Source: Lysobacter sp. ISL-50 (lineage in GTDB: Bacteria > Pseudomonadota > Gammaproteobacteria > Xanthomonadales > Xanthomonadaceae). Taken from it: a DNA stretch of 64,000 nt. Positions 32,529 to 41,862 of the stretch are shown here, piece after piece (the first letter of the stretch is position 1; each line of letters begins with the position of its first letter). Under the pieces are notes generated by a model. That model saw only the letters and a list, made by a program, of their open reading frames with translations. It was not told the DNA's origin and ran no database searches. The stretch covers positions 1-64,000 of the forward strand of contig NZ_JAGGRI010000034.1 of assembly GCF_018612875.1 (NCBI RefSeq), given 5' to 3'. A program made the translations under genes and the position numbers.

Positions 32529-33170
32529 ATGAGCGCCTCGCTGACCGACGATCTTCTCAACCAACTCCAGGGCCAGCCGCTGGCGCAACTGGGCAGCCAG
32601 CTCGGCCTGTCGCAGCCGCAGACGCAGAGCGCGGTGAGCGCGGCGCTGCCGTTGCTGCTCGGCGCGCTCGGCCGCAACGCCAGCCAGCCGCAGGGCGCCG
32701 AAGCGTTGTTCGGCGCGCTGCAGCGCGACCATGCCGCGCCCGCGGCCAGCAGCGGCCTGGACCTGGGCAGCGTGCTCGGCGCGGTGCTGGGCGGCGGTGG
32801 CGGCAGCCCGCAGACCGACGGTGCCGGCATCCTCGGTCATATCTTCGGCGGCCGTCAGGAGACCGCGGCGCAGGGGCTCGGCCAGGCGACCGGCCTGGAG
32901 GGCGGACAAGCCAATGCGCTGTTGAAGATGCTCGCGCCGATCGTGCTGTCCTATCTGGCGCAGCGCATGTTCTCCGGCGGCGGCCAGGCCGCGGCCTCGC
33001 CGCAGCAACTCGGCGACGTGCTCGGCCAGGAACATCAGCGCATCCAGCAACAGGGTTCGGCCGGCGGCCTGCTCAGCTCGGTGCTCGATCAGGACGGCGA
33101 CGGCCAGCTCGGCCTGGGCGATCTGCTCAAGATCGGCGGCGGCCTGCTCGGCGGCGGCGGACAGCGCTGA
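32529..33170 (+). CDS. DUF937 domain (YidB-like) protein
   Basis: A 213-residue soluble protein. The N-terminal half (DLLNQLQGQPLAQLGSQLGLSQPQTQSAVSAALPLLLGALGRNA) and the Gly/Gln-rich linkers match DUF937. The C-terminus ends with a calcium-binding-like acidic loop (LDQDGDGQLGLGDLLKIGGGLLGGG). Function unknown in the family. ATG at 32529 is chosen; a longer open frame from 32304 covers the katG terminator and is unlikely. No partner genes. Confidence 0.8.
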   Translation: MSASLTDDLLNQLQGQPLAQLGSQLGLSQPQTQSAVSAALPLLLGALGRNASQPQGAEALFGALQRDHAAPAASSGLDLGSVLGAVLGGGGGSPQTDGAGILGHIFGGRQETAAQGLGQATGLEGGQANALLKMLAPIVLSYLAQRMFSGGGQAAASPQQLGDVLGQEHQRIQQQGSAGGLLSSVLDQDGDGQLGLGDLLKIGGGLLGGGGQR

Positions 33171-33270
33171 CCACCGGACTCATCCCTCGCGAAACCCCAA
33201 CGGCTGCGCTGATGCGCAGCCGTTTTCGTTTGTGCTTGTCGATTGCGCGTTGTCGCGCGCGCGAGCGCCG

Positions 33271-33693
33271 CTACAACGCGTCGATATCGCCGAGCGCCTT
33301 GATCAGGCGCCGCGCGCGCTTGTCGGGTTTGGTCTCCGGGGCGCGGTAGCCGTTGCGCTCGGCCGCGCGCATCGCGCGCGCCTGTTCGCGCGCCGCGCGC
33401 GAGGCTTCGGTTTCGGCGTACAGCGTCTGCGCCACGCTGGCCGGGCCGCGGGTATCGCTCAGACCGGTCACCGCGACTTCGAAGATTTCCTCGCCGCGCG
33501 CGATGCGCAGCGTGTCGCCGACGCGCAACGCGCGCGACGCCTTGGCGCGCTGGCCGCCGACATCGACCTTGCCGGTTTCGACCGCCTGCCGCGCCAGGCT
33601 GCGGGTCTTGAAGAAGCGCGCGGCCCACAGCCACAGGTCGAGACGGACCGAGGCGGTTTGCGGCGCGGGCGGGGTTGGGTCTTGAGGGGGCAT
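33271..33693 (-). CDS. hslR: Hsp15-like S4-domain RNA-binding protein
   Basis: A 140-residue protein with an N-terminal S4 RNA-binding fold (VRLDLWLWAARFFKTRSLARQAVETGKVDVGGQRAKASRALRVGD), known in Hsp15 to bind stalled 50S subunits carrying nascent chains. The basic C-terminus (KPDKRARRLIKALGDIDAL) is typical. Start ATG at 33693. It is convergent with the DUF937 gene. A 263-bp tandem repeat lies directly upstream and may carry its promoter. Confidence 0.88.
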   Translation of the reverse strand: MPPQDPTPPAPQTASVRLDLWLWAARFFKTRSLARQAVETGKVDVGGQRAKASRALRVGDTLRIARGEEIFEVAVTGLSDTRGPASVAQTLYAETEASRAAREQARAMRAAERNGYRAPETKPDKRARRLIKALGDIDAL

Positions 33694-33712
33694 CTGCACG
33701 AAAGATAGCACT

Positions 33713-34238
33713 GCTGGTGAGGGATTTTTTTGCGGTGGGGTTGATGAAGGAAGAGCAAGAGCGAATCCCCCCTGCCCCCCTTTTTCAAAGGGGGGAACTT
33801 ATTCGTCTTGGGTGGTGGTGACGAAGGGCCAGGTGGTTTCGGTTTTCTTTTCGACCATGCGTTGGACATTGCCCCCTTTGAAAAAGGGGGCGAGCGTCCT
33901 GCGCAACCGCAAAGCCGCGACGAACCAACAGCGCGGGGGATTCGCTCTTCGCGCGAACCCACCATAGATAGTGCCGCTGGTGAGAGATTTTTTTGCGGTG
34001 GGGTTGATGAAGGAAGAGTAAGAGCGAATCCCCCCTGCCCCCCCTTTTTCAAAGGGGGGGAACTTATTCGTCTTGGGTGGTGGTGACGAATGGCCAGGTG
34101 GTTTCGGTTTTCTTTTCGACCATGCGTTGGACATTGCCCCCTTTGAAAAAGGGGGCGAGCGCCCTGCGCAACCGCAAAGCCGCGACGAACCGACAGCGCG
34201 GGGGATTCGCTCTTCGCGCAACCCCACCCATCCGCACA
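33713..34238. repeat. Two tandem copies of a ~263-bp unit
   Basis: Copy 1 (33713-33975) and copy 2 (33976 to about 34238) are almost identical, beginning GCTGGTGAG and ending in a GGGGGATTCGCTCTTCGCGC tract. Each has two G/C-rich palindromes (CCCCCTTT...AAAGGGGG). No gene is supported; frames crossing both copies exist but simply repeat themselves. Lies between hslR and the divergent MATE gene. Confidence 0.9.
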
Positions 34239-34298
34239 CACCACGGTCCGCTAACCCACCATCCCGGCATACTGCGCCATCCCCGCCCGGACCCCGCC

Positions 34299-35807
34299 AT
34301 GGCCTCCAGTTCCCCTCGCGGCAGCCATCTGCTCACCGAAGGCCCGATCGGCCGCACCATGATCTCCTTCGCGTTGCCGATCATGGCCGGCAACGCCGCG
34401 CAATCGCTCAACGGTTCGATCAACTCGATATGGGTCGGCCGCTACCTCGGCGAAGCCGCGCTGACCGCGACGGCCAACGCCAACAAGATCATGTTCTTCC
34501 TGATCGGCTCGATGTTCGGCATCGGCATGGCCGCGACGATCCTGATCGGACAGGCCATCGGCGCGCGCGACACCGCGCGGGCGCGCCAGATCATGGGCAC
34601 CAGCGCCACGTTCTTCATCAGCCTGTCGGCGGTGATCGCCTGCCTGGGCTGGTTCATGGCCGACAAAGTGCTGCGCGCGATGGGCACGCCGACGCCGGCG
34701 TTATCGCTGGCCGAGCAGTACCTGCAAGTGATCTTCCTGTCGATGCCCTTCATCTACGCCTTCGCCTTCATCTCCGCGGCGCTGCGCGGCGCCGGCGATT
34801 CGCGCACGCCGTTCCGCTTCCTGCTGATGTCGGTGGCGCTCGACATCGTCCTCAATCCGCTGCTGATCTTCGGCTGGGGCCCGGTACCGGCGTTCGGCAT
34901 CGCCGGTTCGGCCATGTCCACCTTCTTCGCCCAGGGCCTGAGCCTGGCGGCGATGCTGCTGCACCTGCGGCGCAAGCGCCATGTGCTGTGGCTCGGACGC
35001 AAGGATGCGCACCTGCTCAAGATCGATCTGAGCGTGCTGCGCGCGCTGATCGTCAAGGGCGTGCCGATGGGGCTGCAGATGGTGCTGATCTCGCTGGCGA
35101 TGATCGCGATGATCAGCCTGGTCAACGCCCACGGCACCACCACCGCGGCCGGTTACGGCGCCGCGCTGCAGTTGTGGACCTACGTGCAGATGCCGGCGAT
35201 GGCGATTGGCGCGGCGTGCTCGTCGATCGCCGCGCAAAGCGTCGGCGCCGGACGCTGGGACCGGGTCGGCGCGACCGCGCGCACCGGTACCTTGTTCAAC
35301 TTCCTGATGACCGGCGCGCTGATCGCGCCGCTGATCCTGTTCGACCGCTACACGCTGGCGCTGTTCCTGCCCGAGGGCAGCGCTTCGTTCGAAATCGCCC
35401 GCCATCTGAACCACATCGCGGTGTGGTCGTTCCTGTTCTTCGGCGTGACCTTCGTGATTTCCGGCGTGGTCCGCGCCACCGGCGCGGTGGTACCGCCGCT
35501 GCTGATCCTGGGCTTCGCGCTGTGGGGCATCCGCGTGCCGTTCGCGACCTTGCTGCAGCCGGTGATCGGCATGGACGCGCTGTGGTGGAGTTTCCCGGTC
35601 AGTGCGCTGTGCTCGATGCTGATGTCGATGGCGTATTACCGTTGGGGCGGCTGGCGCCGCGCGCGGATGATGGCCGCGCCCGAGCGCGTGGCGGCGCCGG
35701 TGGCGACGCAGAGCATCGCGATGCCGGCCGAAGTGCCGGCGCAACCGCCGGCGCCGGTGGCGGATATGTCGCCGGAGGAACAATCGCGCGGACTTGGTCC
35801 ACGCTGA
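34299..35807 (+). CDS. MATE-family multidrug/cation efflux transporter
   Basis: A 502-residue inner-membrane exporter with 12 hydrophobic helices in two similar halves (each with a PIMAGN / GVPMGLQ type entry helix). It begins HLLTEGPIGRTMISFALPIMAGNAAQSLN, a MATE signature. The C-terminal ~50 residues are a Pro/Ala-rich cytoplasmic tail. ATG at 34299 is chosen because upstream in-frame sequence lies in the tandem repeats. Drug range unknown; family members exchange Na+ or H+ for cationic drugs. Confidence 0.92.
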   Translation: MASSSPRGSHLLTEGPIGRTMISFALPIMAGNAAQSLNGSINSIWVGRYLGEAALTATANANKIMFFLIGSMFGIGMAATILIGQAIGARDTARARQIMGTSATFFISLSAVIACLGWFMADKVLRAMGTPTPALSLAEQYLQVIFLSMPFIYAFAFISAALRGAGDSRTPFRFLLMSVALDIVLNPLLIFGWGPVPAFGIAGSAMSTFFAQGLSLAAMLLHLRRKRHVLWLGRKDAHLLKIDLSVLRALIVKGVPMGLQMVLISLAMIAMISLVNAHGTTTAAGYGAALQLWTYVQMPAMAIGAACSSIAAQSVGAGRWDRVGATARTGTLFNFLMTGALIAPLILFDRYTLALFLPEGSASFEIARHLNHIAVWSFLFFGVTFVISGVVRATGAVVPPLLILGFALWGIRVPFATLLQPVIGMDALWWSFPVSALCSMLMSMAYYRWGGWRRARMMAAPERVAAPVATQSIAMPAEVPAQPPAPVADMSPEEQSRGLGPR

Positions 35808-35859
35808 TGATCATGACTCCGGCGATGAGCGCGGCGACCACGGATGTGTTCAGGCCCGA

Positions 35860-36225
35860 CTAGATTTCTTCCAGCGCCAGCGTGAACACTCCGGCCTCGC
35901 CCTTGTCGAAGGCCTCGCGCCAGATCCGGTAACCCTCAAGGTCTTCCTCGCGCACCGGCATCCAGCCGATCACGCGCGGCCCGGCTTCGGCCACGCGCGT
36001 GCCGACGATCGGGAAATGGCCGAGCAGACGCACGGTCTTGAGTTCGGCTACGTCGGCGGCGTGCTCCAGCAGCACTTCCTCGCTGGTATGGGTATCGAAC
36101 TTGCGCAGCGACATGGCGTCGCGGCCGTCGGGCAAGGCATCGATGCGCTGGACCCAGAAGAATCCCCAGCTGCCATCGCTGCGCAAATACGTACAGATAT
36201 CGCCTTCGGACAAACCGGGGTTCAC
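35860..36225 (-). CDS. Conserved hypothetical protein (121 aa)
   Basis: A soluble 121-residue protein starting MNPGLSEGDICTYLRSDGSWGFFWVQRIDAL; no domain recognised. GTG start at 36225 with AGGAGAG 5-11 nt upstream. No signal peptide. Sequence is well-balanced and not a shadow of another gene. It is convergent with the MATE gene by 52 bp. Confidence 0.65.
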   Translation of the reverse strand: MNPGLSEGDICTYLRSDGSWGFFWVQRIDALPDGRDAMSLRKFDTHTSEEVLLEHAADVAELKTVRLLGHFPIVGTRVAEAGPRVIGWMPVREEDLEGYRIWREAFDKGEAGVFTLALEEI

Positions 36226-36550
36226 GTTGCTCTCCTGCCGCGGGGGCGAGTTCGAACGCGGCCGGGCCGCGTCGCGAATCCTGCACGAATCTAGCGCGAA
36301 CCGGGCGCGGCGCACAGCGCCGGTCCGGCCAATCGACAGGGCCATTACGGCCATATCGAGGGATACGCGGTCGCGTCCGCGGGCCGGCCGTGGCGCGATG
36401 TTTCATCGAGGCAGCGTGCGTTGGCGTCGCCCGCGCTCAGCCGGATCGATCGCCGGCTTGGCGTCGCGCGCCCGGCAAAGCGATGGCGGCAGCGCGCGGT
36501 GTTTCCGCGGAACCATCGCATGCCGCGGGACGACCGACGCGACCGCGTCC
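36226..36550. other. Intergenic, no gene seen
   Basis: GC-rich spacer between the 121-aa gene and the rplS terminator. Frames on both strands are Arg-rich shadows. Confidence 0.5.
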
Positions 36551-36583
36551 ACAAACGCAAACGGCCGCCTTGCGGCGGCCGTT
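36551..36583 (-). terminator. Terminator of the rpsP-rimM-trmD-rplS operon
   Basis: A 10-bp perfect stem AACGGCCGCC/GGCGGCCGTT (36560-36569 with 36574-36583, 4-nt loop) ending, on the minus strand, in TTTGCGTTTGT, 35 bp beyond the rplS stop. Confidence 0.75.
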
Positions 36584-36617
36584 CGTTGCGATGCGCGTCT
36601 TGCGCGCGACGCGGGGA

Positions 36618-37019
36618 TTACTCGGCGGCGGCAGCGGCGCTCTTTGCGCGCGCGTAAGCGGCCAGGTCTTCCTTGATGCGCGCCTTCTTGCCTTCCAGGC
36701 CGCGCAGGTAGTACAGCTTGCCGGAGCGGACCTTGCCGCGGCGCTTGACGTCGACGGAGTCGATGATCGCGCTGTGGGTCTGGAAGACGCGCTCGACGCC
36801 GAAGCCGTGCGAGATCTTGCGCACGGTGAACGAGGAGTTCAGGCCACCGTTCTTGATCGCGATGACCACGCCTTCATAGGCCTGGACGCGCTCACGGTTG
36901 CCTTCCTTGACCTTGACGTTGACGACGACGGTGTCGCCGGGGCCGAAGTCGGGAAGCTTGCGGGTGATCTGCTCGGCTTCGAAATTCTGCAGCAGGGTGT
37001 GGATAGAGGGCTTGTTCAT
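36618..37019 (-). CDS. rplS: 50S ribosomal protein L19
   Basis: 133 aa, last gene of the ribosomal/tRNA-modification operon. Signatures: [58 protein letters not shown]19 sits at the 30S-50S interface. A C-terminal Ala-rich tail ([13 protein letters not shown]) is longer than in E. coli (115 aa), as in other xanthomonads. Separated from trmD by 135 bp. Confidence 0.97.
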   Translation of the reverse strand: MNKPSIHTLLQNFEAEQITRKLPDFGPGDTVVVNVKVKEGNRERVQAYEGVVIAIKNGGLNSSFTVRKISHGFGVERVFQTHSAIIDSVDVKRRGKVRSGKLYYLRGLEGKKARIKEDLAAYARAKSAAAAAE

Positions 37020-37154
37020 GGTTTACGGCCTGTTGGATTAGTTGTTGCGCGAGTGCACGTGGACCCGCGTCATGGCATCGGTACAGCAAAGGGGTACAGC
37101 TAAGCGACTAATTATAACGAGCTTTTTCCCGGTGTGGCTAGGGCCTGGAGGCGT

Positions 37155-37979
37155 TTACTCGGGGGTTTTGCCCGATCCGGAGGCCGGAGCGGCGCTGGAA
37201 ACGGTTTCCGGCGTGCCCTGACCACCCTCCCCGGCCTGGCGGGCGGCCAGTTCGGCCCGGTAGGCGTCCAGCAATTTGCGGTCGGCCTTGGACAGGGCGG
37301 CCTCGTCCAGCAGGTCCGGCCGGCGCTGCCAGGTCCGGCCCAGCGACTGCTGCCGGCGCCACTGGGCGATGTGGGCGTGGTTGCCCGACATCAGCACCGC
37401 CGGCACCGGGCCCAGTTCGTGCTCGACCGGACGGGTGTAATGCGGGCAGTCCAGCAGGCCGTCCTCGAAACTGTCCTGCACCGCCGATTCGGCGTCGCCG
37501 AGCGCGCCTTCCTGCAGCCGCGCGACCGCGTCCACGATCACCGCCGCGGCCAGTTCGCCGCCGGACAGCACGTAGTCGCCGATCGAGATTTCCTCATCGA
37601 CCTCGGCCTGGATCAGCCGCTCATCGACGCCTTCGTAACGGCCGCACAACAGGATCATGCGCTCGTGGCCCGCCAGTTCGCGGACCTTGGCCTGATCCAG
37701 CCGCGCGCCTTGCGGGCTCATGTAGATCACCCGCGCCGGCGCCGGATCGGCCGCGCGCGCGGCGCGGATCGCCGCGCGCAGCGGTTCGATCAGCATGACC
37801 ATGCCCGGGCCGCCGCCGAACGGACGCTCATCGACGCGGCGGTAATTGCCTTCGGCGTAATCGCGCGGATTCCAGCCGTGCAACGACAGCAGCCCGCGCT
37901 CGCCCGCGCGCCCAACCACGCCGAACGCCGCGCATTGCGCGACGAATTCGGGGAACAGGCTGATGAGGTCGATACGCAT
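37155..37979 (-). CDS. trmD: tRNA (guanine-37-N1) methyltransferase TrmD
   Basis: 274-residue SPOUT-fold enzyme that methylates G37 of tRNAs reading CUN, CCN and CGG to prevent frameshifting. Signatures: [27 protein letters not shown], and the knot region [15 protein letters not shown] followed by [20 protein letters not shown]. The C-terminal tail after ARQAGEGG is unusually long and disordered. Third in the rpsP-rimM-trmD-rplS operon. An 86-bp spacer with an inverted repeat separates it from rimM. Confidence 0.96.
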   Translation of the reverse strand: MRIDLISLFPEFVAQCAAFGVVGRAGERGLLSLHGWNPRDYAEGNYRRVDERPFGGGPGMVMLIEPLRAAIRAARAADPAPARVIYMSPQGARLDQAKVRELAGHERMILLCGRYEGVDERLIQAEVDEEISIGDYVLSGGELAAAVIVDAVARLQEGALGDAESAVQDSFEDGLLDCPHYTRPVEHELGPVPAVLMSGNHAHIAQWRRQQSLGRTWQRRPDLLDEAALSKADRKLLDAYRAELAARQAGEGGQGTPETVSSAAPASGSGKTPE

Positions 37980-37981
37980 TG

Positions 37982-38066
37982 AGCGAGGGGTGAGTTGAGA
38001 GGAGTGAGGAACGAGTCAGGGGTGGAAGCGGCTTTCGCTCGCTTCTTGCTGCTCTCGACTCATTCC
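37982..38066. repeat. GAGGAGTGAG-type inverted repeat between rimM and trmD
   Basis: 'gagttgagaggagtgagg' near the trmD side and 'ctctcgactcattcctc' near rimM form an imperfect hairpin centred on GAAGCG...CGCTTC. Related sequences occur at 40945-41052, 57838-57905 and 62513-62583. Inside an operon, it could modulate trmD expression. Confidence 0.6.
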
Positions 38067-38582
38067 TCAGAAATCCGGGTCCCAATCGACCGTCACGAGG
38101 TTGGCCTCGAAATCGACCGACAGCACGTACTGCGGAATCACGAACGGAATCATGCGCTCGCGCTCGTCGTCGCGGGCGACCAGCACGTCGTTGGCGCCGG
38201 TGGCGAACAGGTGCGAGACGGTGCCGAGCGAAACGCCTTCGGTGGTCGCCACGCGCAGGCCTTCCAGATCGACCCAGTAGTACTCGCCGTCCTTGGGCGG
38301 CGGCAGCACCGCGCGCGGGACGTAGATTTCGGTGCCGCGCATGGCTTCGACAGTGTCGCGGTCGGCGACATCGGGGAAGGTGGCGATCAGGAACTTGCCG
38401 CTCTGGCGGCCGCGCACGCCCGACAGCTCGCGCTCGCGGCCCTGCGGGTCGCGCACGATCCAGGGCTGGTAGCGGAAAATCGCCGCGCGCGGCTCGGTCC
38501 ACGACTCGAGCTTGGCTTCGCCACGAATACCGAAGGCGCCAAGCACCCTGCCCAGCAGGATGCGGCGCGAATTATCGCTCAT
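38067..38582 (-). CDS. rimM: 16S rRNA processing protein RimM
   Basis: 171 aa. The N-terminal RimM barrel starts [23 protein letters not shown]; the C-terminal PRC-barrel carries [16 protein letters not shown] and the closing VDWDPDF. RimM binds S19 and aids maturation of the 30S head. Second gene of the rpsP operon. Confidence 0.96.
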   Translation of the reverse strand: MSDNSRRILLGRVLGAFGIRGEAKLESWTEPRAAIFRYQPWIVRDPQGRERELSGVRGRQSGKFLIATFPDVADRDTVEAMRGTEIYVPRAVLPPPKDGEYYWVDLEGLRVATTEGVSLGTVSHLFATGANDVLVARDDERERMIPFVIPQYVLSVDFEANLVTVDWDPDF

Positions 38583-38641
38583 AGGTGCGATGGAAAGGCC
38601 GCGCGGCTCGCCCCGTCGGGAGCGGCGCGCGGCCCACCGGC

Positions 38642-38899
38642 TCAGGCGGCCGGGGCGGCCTTGACGGCCTGCTTGTACAGATCGGCGACCTTGTCGGTCA
38701 GCTGAGCGCCCTGGCCGACCCAGTGCTTGACGCGCTCGAGGTCGAGCTCGACGCGCTTCTCGGCGCCGGCGGCGACCGGGTTGTAGAAACCGACGCGCTC
38801 GATGTTGCGGCCGTCGCGGGCGCTGCGGCTGTCGGTGACGATGATGTGGTAGAACGGACGCTTCTTGGCGCCGCCGCGGGTCAGTCGAATCTTGACCAT
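38642..38899 (-). CDS. rpsP: 30S ribosomal protein S16
   Basis: 85-residue S16: [41 protein letters not shown] is unmistakable. First gene of the operon. ATG at 38899; a longer frame upstream covers repeats and is not used. The promoter must lie in the repeat-rich spacer 38900-39440. Confidence 0.97.
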   Translation of the reverse strand: MVKIRLTRGGAKKRPFYHIIVTDSRSARDGRNIERVGFYNPVAAGAEKRVELDLERVKHWVGQGAQLTDKVADLYKQAVKAAPAA

Positions 38900-39446
38900 G
38901 GGGTCTTTTTCCTGTGTTGCCCAGCCGTCGGAATGACGGGGTAAGCCGAAAAGTTTAACCGATTCCGTGGCTTGAGCAAACCCGAGTGGGTTCGGGCGCC
39001 CGGCCGGGGGCCCTGCGGCGGCTCGGAAAGCTTGGTCTTGCCTGGATTTTGGGGGCCGAGGTCCCCTGGCTTGGCGCGGCTGGCCGGCCTCTCCGCCTGC
39101 TCGCTCCGGTACTTTTGCGGGTCTGCCCCGTTGTCTTTGCCGCCATCCGGCGCGGGTGGGAACTCCTGGCTTTGTCGAGGCATGGCGCTCAAGTCGCTGG
39201 ATACCCACGTTCGCGGGGATGACGGCTTGAAGGGATTCCTCGGCTTGGAGGGATTCCTCGGCTTGGGGGATTCCTCCGGCTTGGGCGACTTACGCCGCGC
39301 AACCTGCCTACCGTCGTTCCCGCGCAGGCGGGAACCCAGGGCTCTATCGAGGCATGACTCTGAAGTCTCTGCATCCCCGCCTTCGCGGAGATGACGGCAG
39401 AGACAGAAGCCGAGACAAATCAAGGCGCGCGATACCGGCCCCAGAA
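38900..39446. repeat. Mosaic of intergenic repeats between ffh and rpsP
   Basis: No gene seen. At 39172-39222 'gtcgaggcatggcgctcaag' precedes 'ttcgcggggatgacgg', and at 39346-39396 'atcgaggcatgactctgaag' precedes 'cttcgcggagatgacgg': two copies of one element. 'cgttcccgcgcaggcgggaac' (39314-39334) is its palindromic partner. At 39229-39284 GGATTCCTCGGCTTGG is repeated three times in tandem. A partial relative lies at 13160-13203. Confidence 0.8.
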
Positions 39447-39474
39447 CGAAAAACGGCGGCCATCGGCCGCCGTT
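39447..39474 (-). terminator. Intrinsic terminator after ffh
   Basis: A 10-bp perfect stem AACGGCGGCC/GGCCGCCGTT (39452-39461 with 39465-39474) followed on the minus strand by TTTTTCG; 25 bp beyond the ffh stop. Confidence 0.85.
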
Positions 39475-39499
39475 CGGATTCGCAGCGCCCGCGGCGCAA

Positions 39500-40867
39500 T
39501 CAACGGAACGGCATGCCGCCGCGTCCGCCCATCATGCCCTTCATGCCGCGCATCAAGCCCTTCATGCCGCCGCCGGAGAGCTTGCTCATCATCTTCTCCA
39601 TCTGCTGATACTGCTTCATCAGCTTGTTGACGTCGGCCGGGGTCAGGCCCGAACCCTTCGCGATGCGCGCGCGGCGCGAGCCGTTGAGCAGGCCCGGGTT
39701 GCGGCGCTCTTTCTTGGTCATCGAGTTGATGATCGCGACCATGCGCGGCACTTCCTTGCCGGTGACCTGATTCTTCACCGACTCGGGGATCTGGCCCATG
39801 CCCGGCAGCTTGTCCATGAGGCCGTGCAGGCCACCCATGTTCTGCATCTGCTCGAGCTGATCCTTCATGTCGTTGAGGTCGAACTTCTTGCCCTTGGCGA
39901 CCTTCTCGGCGAGCTTTTGCGCCTTGTCCTTGTCGACCTGCTGCTCGACCTGCTCGACCAGCGACAACACGTCGCCCATGTCGAGGATGCGGCTGGCGAC
40001 GCGATCGGGATGGAACACGTCCAGGCCGTCGGGCTTTTCGCCCACGCCGATGAACTTGATCGGACGGCCGGTGACGTAACGCACCGACAAGGCGGCGCCG
40101 CCGCGGGCGTCACCGTCGGTCTTGGTCAGCACCACGCCGGTCAGCGGCAGCGCTTCGCTGAAGGCCTTGGCGGTGGTCGCCGCGTCCTGGCCGGTCATCG
40201 AATCGACCACGAACAAGGTTTCCACCGGCGCAACCGCGGCATGCAGCGCCTTGATCTCGGCCATCATCGCTTCGTCGATGGCCAGGCGGCCGGCGGTATC
40301 GACCAGCAGCACATCGACGTAGGACTTCTTCGCGTCGGCGATCGCGGCGCGGACGATGTCCACCGGTTTTTGCGAGGCGTCGGAGGCGAAGAACAGTACA
40401 TCGACCTGCTGCGCGAGCTGCTTGAGCTGCTCGATCGCGGCCGGACGGTAAACGTCGGCCGAGACCACCATCACCTTCTTCTTGCGCCGTTCCTTCAGGT
40501 GCTTGGCCAGCTTGCCGACCGTGGTGGTCTTGCCCGCACCCTGCAGGCCGGCGAGCAGGATCACCGCCGGCGCCGGCACGTTGAGATTCAGGTCGGCGGC
40601 CTGCGAGCCCATGACCGTGGTCAGCTCGTCGCGCACGACCTTGATCAGGGCCTGGCCCGGGGTCAGCGACTTGAGCACTTCCTGGCCGACCGCGCGCACC
40701 TTGATGCGTTCGATCAGCGCCTGCACCACCGGCAGCGCGACGTCGGCTTCGAGCAGGGCGATGCGCACTTCGCGCATCGACTCGCGGATGTTTTCCTCGG
40801 TCAGACGGCCGCGGCCGCGCAGGCGCTCGATGGTGCCGGAGAGGCGTTGGGTCAGTGATTCGAACAT
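39500..40867 (-). CDS. ffh: Signal recognition particle GTPase Ffh (SRP54)
   Basis: 455-residue SRP protein that targets inner-membrane proteins co-translationally. The NG domain has GLQGAGKTTTVGKLA, VDTAGRL, TKTDGDARGGAAL and FIGVGEKPDGL. A methionine-rich M domain (MKGLMRGMKGMMGGRGG) binds 4.5S RNA and signal peptides. ATG at 40867. Divergent from the CcsA-type gene, as in other xanthomonads. Confidence 0.97.
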   Translation of the reverse strand: MFESLTQRLSGTIERLRGRGRLTEENIRESMREVRIALLEADVALPVVQALIERIKVRAVGQEVLKSLTPGQALIKVVRDELTTVMGSQAADLNLNVPAPAVILLAGLQGAGKTTTVGKLAKHLKERRKKKVMVVSADVYRPAAIEQLKQLAQQVDVLFFASDASQKPVDIVRAAIADAKKSYVDVLLVDTAGRLAIDEAMMAEIKALHAAVAPVETLFVVDSMTGQDAATTAKAFSEALPLTGVVLTKTDGDARGGAALSVRYVTGRPIKFIGVGEKPDGLDVFHPDRVASRILDMGDVLSLVEQVEQQVDKDKAQKLAEKVAKGKKFDLNDMKDQLEQMQNMGGLHGLMDKLPGMGQIPESVKNQVTGKEVPRMVAIINSMTKKERRNPGLLNGSRRARIAKGSGLTPADVNKLMKQYQQMEKMMSKLSGGGMKGLMRGMKGMMGGRGGMPFR

Positions 40868-40939
40868 GGCGTGGTCGTGATCGCGGAACGACAGGGGCGG
40901 CAAGTATAGCTGGCGGGGCGAGGGGCGGATGGGAGGCAG

Positions 40940-41055
40940 TCAAAGGAGCGAGTTCAGAGGAGTGCATTCAGAGGAGTGAGTTGAGAGGAGTGAGCAAAAG
41001 CGGAAGCAAGGGCCGGACGCCCGCCTTTACTCACTCCTCTGAACTCACTCCTCAT
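40940..41055. repeat. GAGGAGTGAG-type inverted repeat between ffh and ccsA
   Basis: 'cagaggagtgcattcagaggagtgagttgagaggagtgag' is followed after a GC-rich centre by 'actcactcctctgaactcactcctc', a long imperfect palindrome with internal direct repeats of CAGAGGAGTGAG. It lies within the divergent promoter region. Confidence 0.75.
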
Positions 41056-41069
41056 GCGACACTCCTGCG

Positions 41070-41861
41070 ATGACAATCGTTCTCATCGCCGTCGTTCTCT
41101 ACCTGACCGCGACCGGATTGCTGGTTTCGGCCGTGCGCCAGGACCGCGGCCGCAGCGCGCGGCTGTGGCTGGCACCGGCCAATCTGGCGGTGCTGCTGCA
41201 CGGCGCCGCGCATTTCCTGGCCTGGCGCAACGCCGGCGGCGCCGACCTGCATTTCTTCGCGGCCTTGTCGCTGGTCGGGCTGGGGATGTCGGTGCTGACC
41301 GCGATCGTCGGCGCCTCCGGGCGCATGGCCGCGCTGGGCGTGCTGGTGTTTCCGCTGTCGGCGCTGATGCTGGTCGGCTACCAGATGTACGGCCACGTCC
41401 AGCACCCCGAGCCGCTGGACTGGCGCCTGCAGTTGCACGCCTGGATGGCGCTGCTGGCCTACGCCACCTTGGCGGTCGCGGCCTTGTTCGCGCTGATGCT
41501 GTGGGTGCAGGAAGGCGCGCTGCGCCGGCGCGAGTTCCACGGCTGGCTGCGCGCGCTGCCGCCGCTGGTGGAGCTGGAAAGCCTGTTGTTCCGCACCATC
41601 GCGGTCGGCTTCGTCCTGCTGACCGCGACCTTGCTGACCGGCGTGCTGTTCGTGGAGAACCTGCTGGCCCAGCACCTGATGCACAAGACCGTGCTCAGCG
41701 TGCTGTCGTGGCTGGCCTTCGGCGGCCTGCTGCTGGGCCGCTGGCGCTACGGCTGGCGCGGGGTGGTCGCGGTGCGCTGGACCCTGGGCGCGATGGCTTT
41801 GCTGATCCTGGCCTTCTTCGGCAGCAAGTTCGTGCTGGAAGTGATCCTCAAACGGGTCTGA
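41070..41861 (+). CDS. Cytochrome c assembly (CcsA/YpjD-type) membrane protein
   Basis: A 263-residue protein with about eight transmembrane helices (for example IVLIAVVLYLTATGLLVSAV and LQLHAWMALLAYATLAVAALFALMLWVQEGAL). It fits the CcmC/CcsA heme-handling membrane family in the form usually found next to ffh. Conserved His residues in helices (LHGAAHFLAW, LHAWMALLAY, HKTVLSVLSWLAFGGLL) could be heme ligands. Whether this short form truly assembles cytochromes is unproven. Confidence 0.85.
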   Translation: MTIVLIAVVLYLTATGLLVSAVRQDRGRSARLWLAPANLAVLLHGAAHFLAWRNAGGADLHFFAALSLVGLGMSVLTAIVGASGRMAALGVLVFPLSALMLVGYQMYGHVQHPEPLDWRLQLHAWMALLAYATLAVAALFALMLWVQEGALRRREFHGWLRALPPLVELESLLFRTIAVGFVLLTATLLTGVLFVENLLAQHLMHKTVLSVLSWLAFGGLLLGRWRYGWRGVVAVRWTLGAMALLILAFFGSKFVLEVILKRV

Positions 41862-41862
41862 C

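Noticed and set aside
33713-34238. CRISPR array
   Set aside because: Only two long units (263 bp), no short repeat-spacer alternation and no cas genes.
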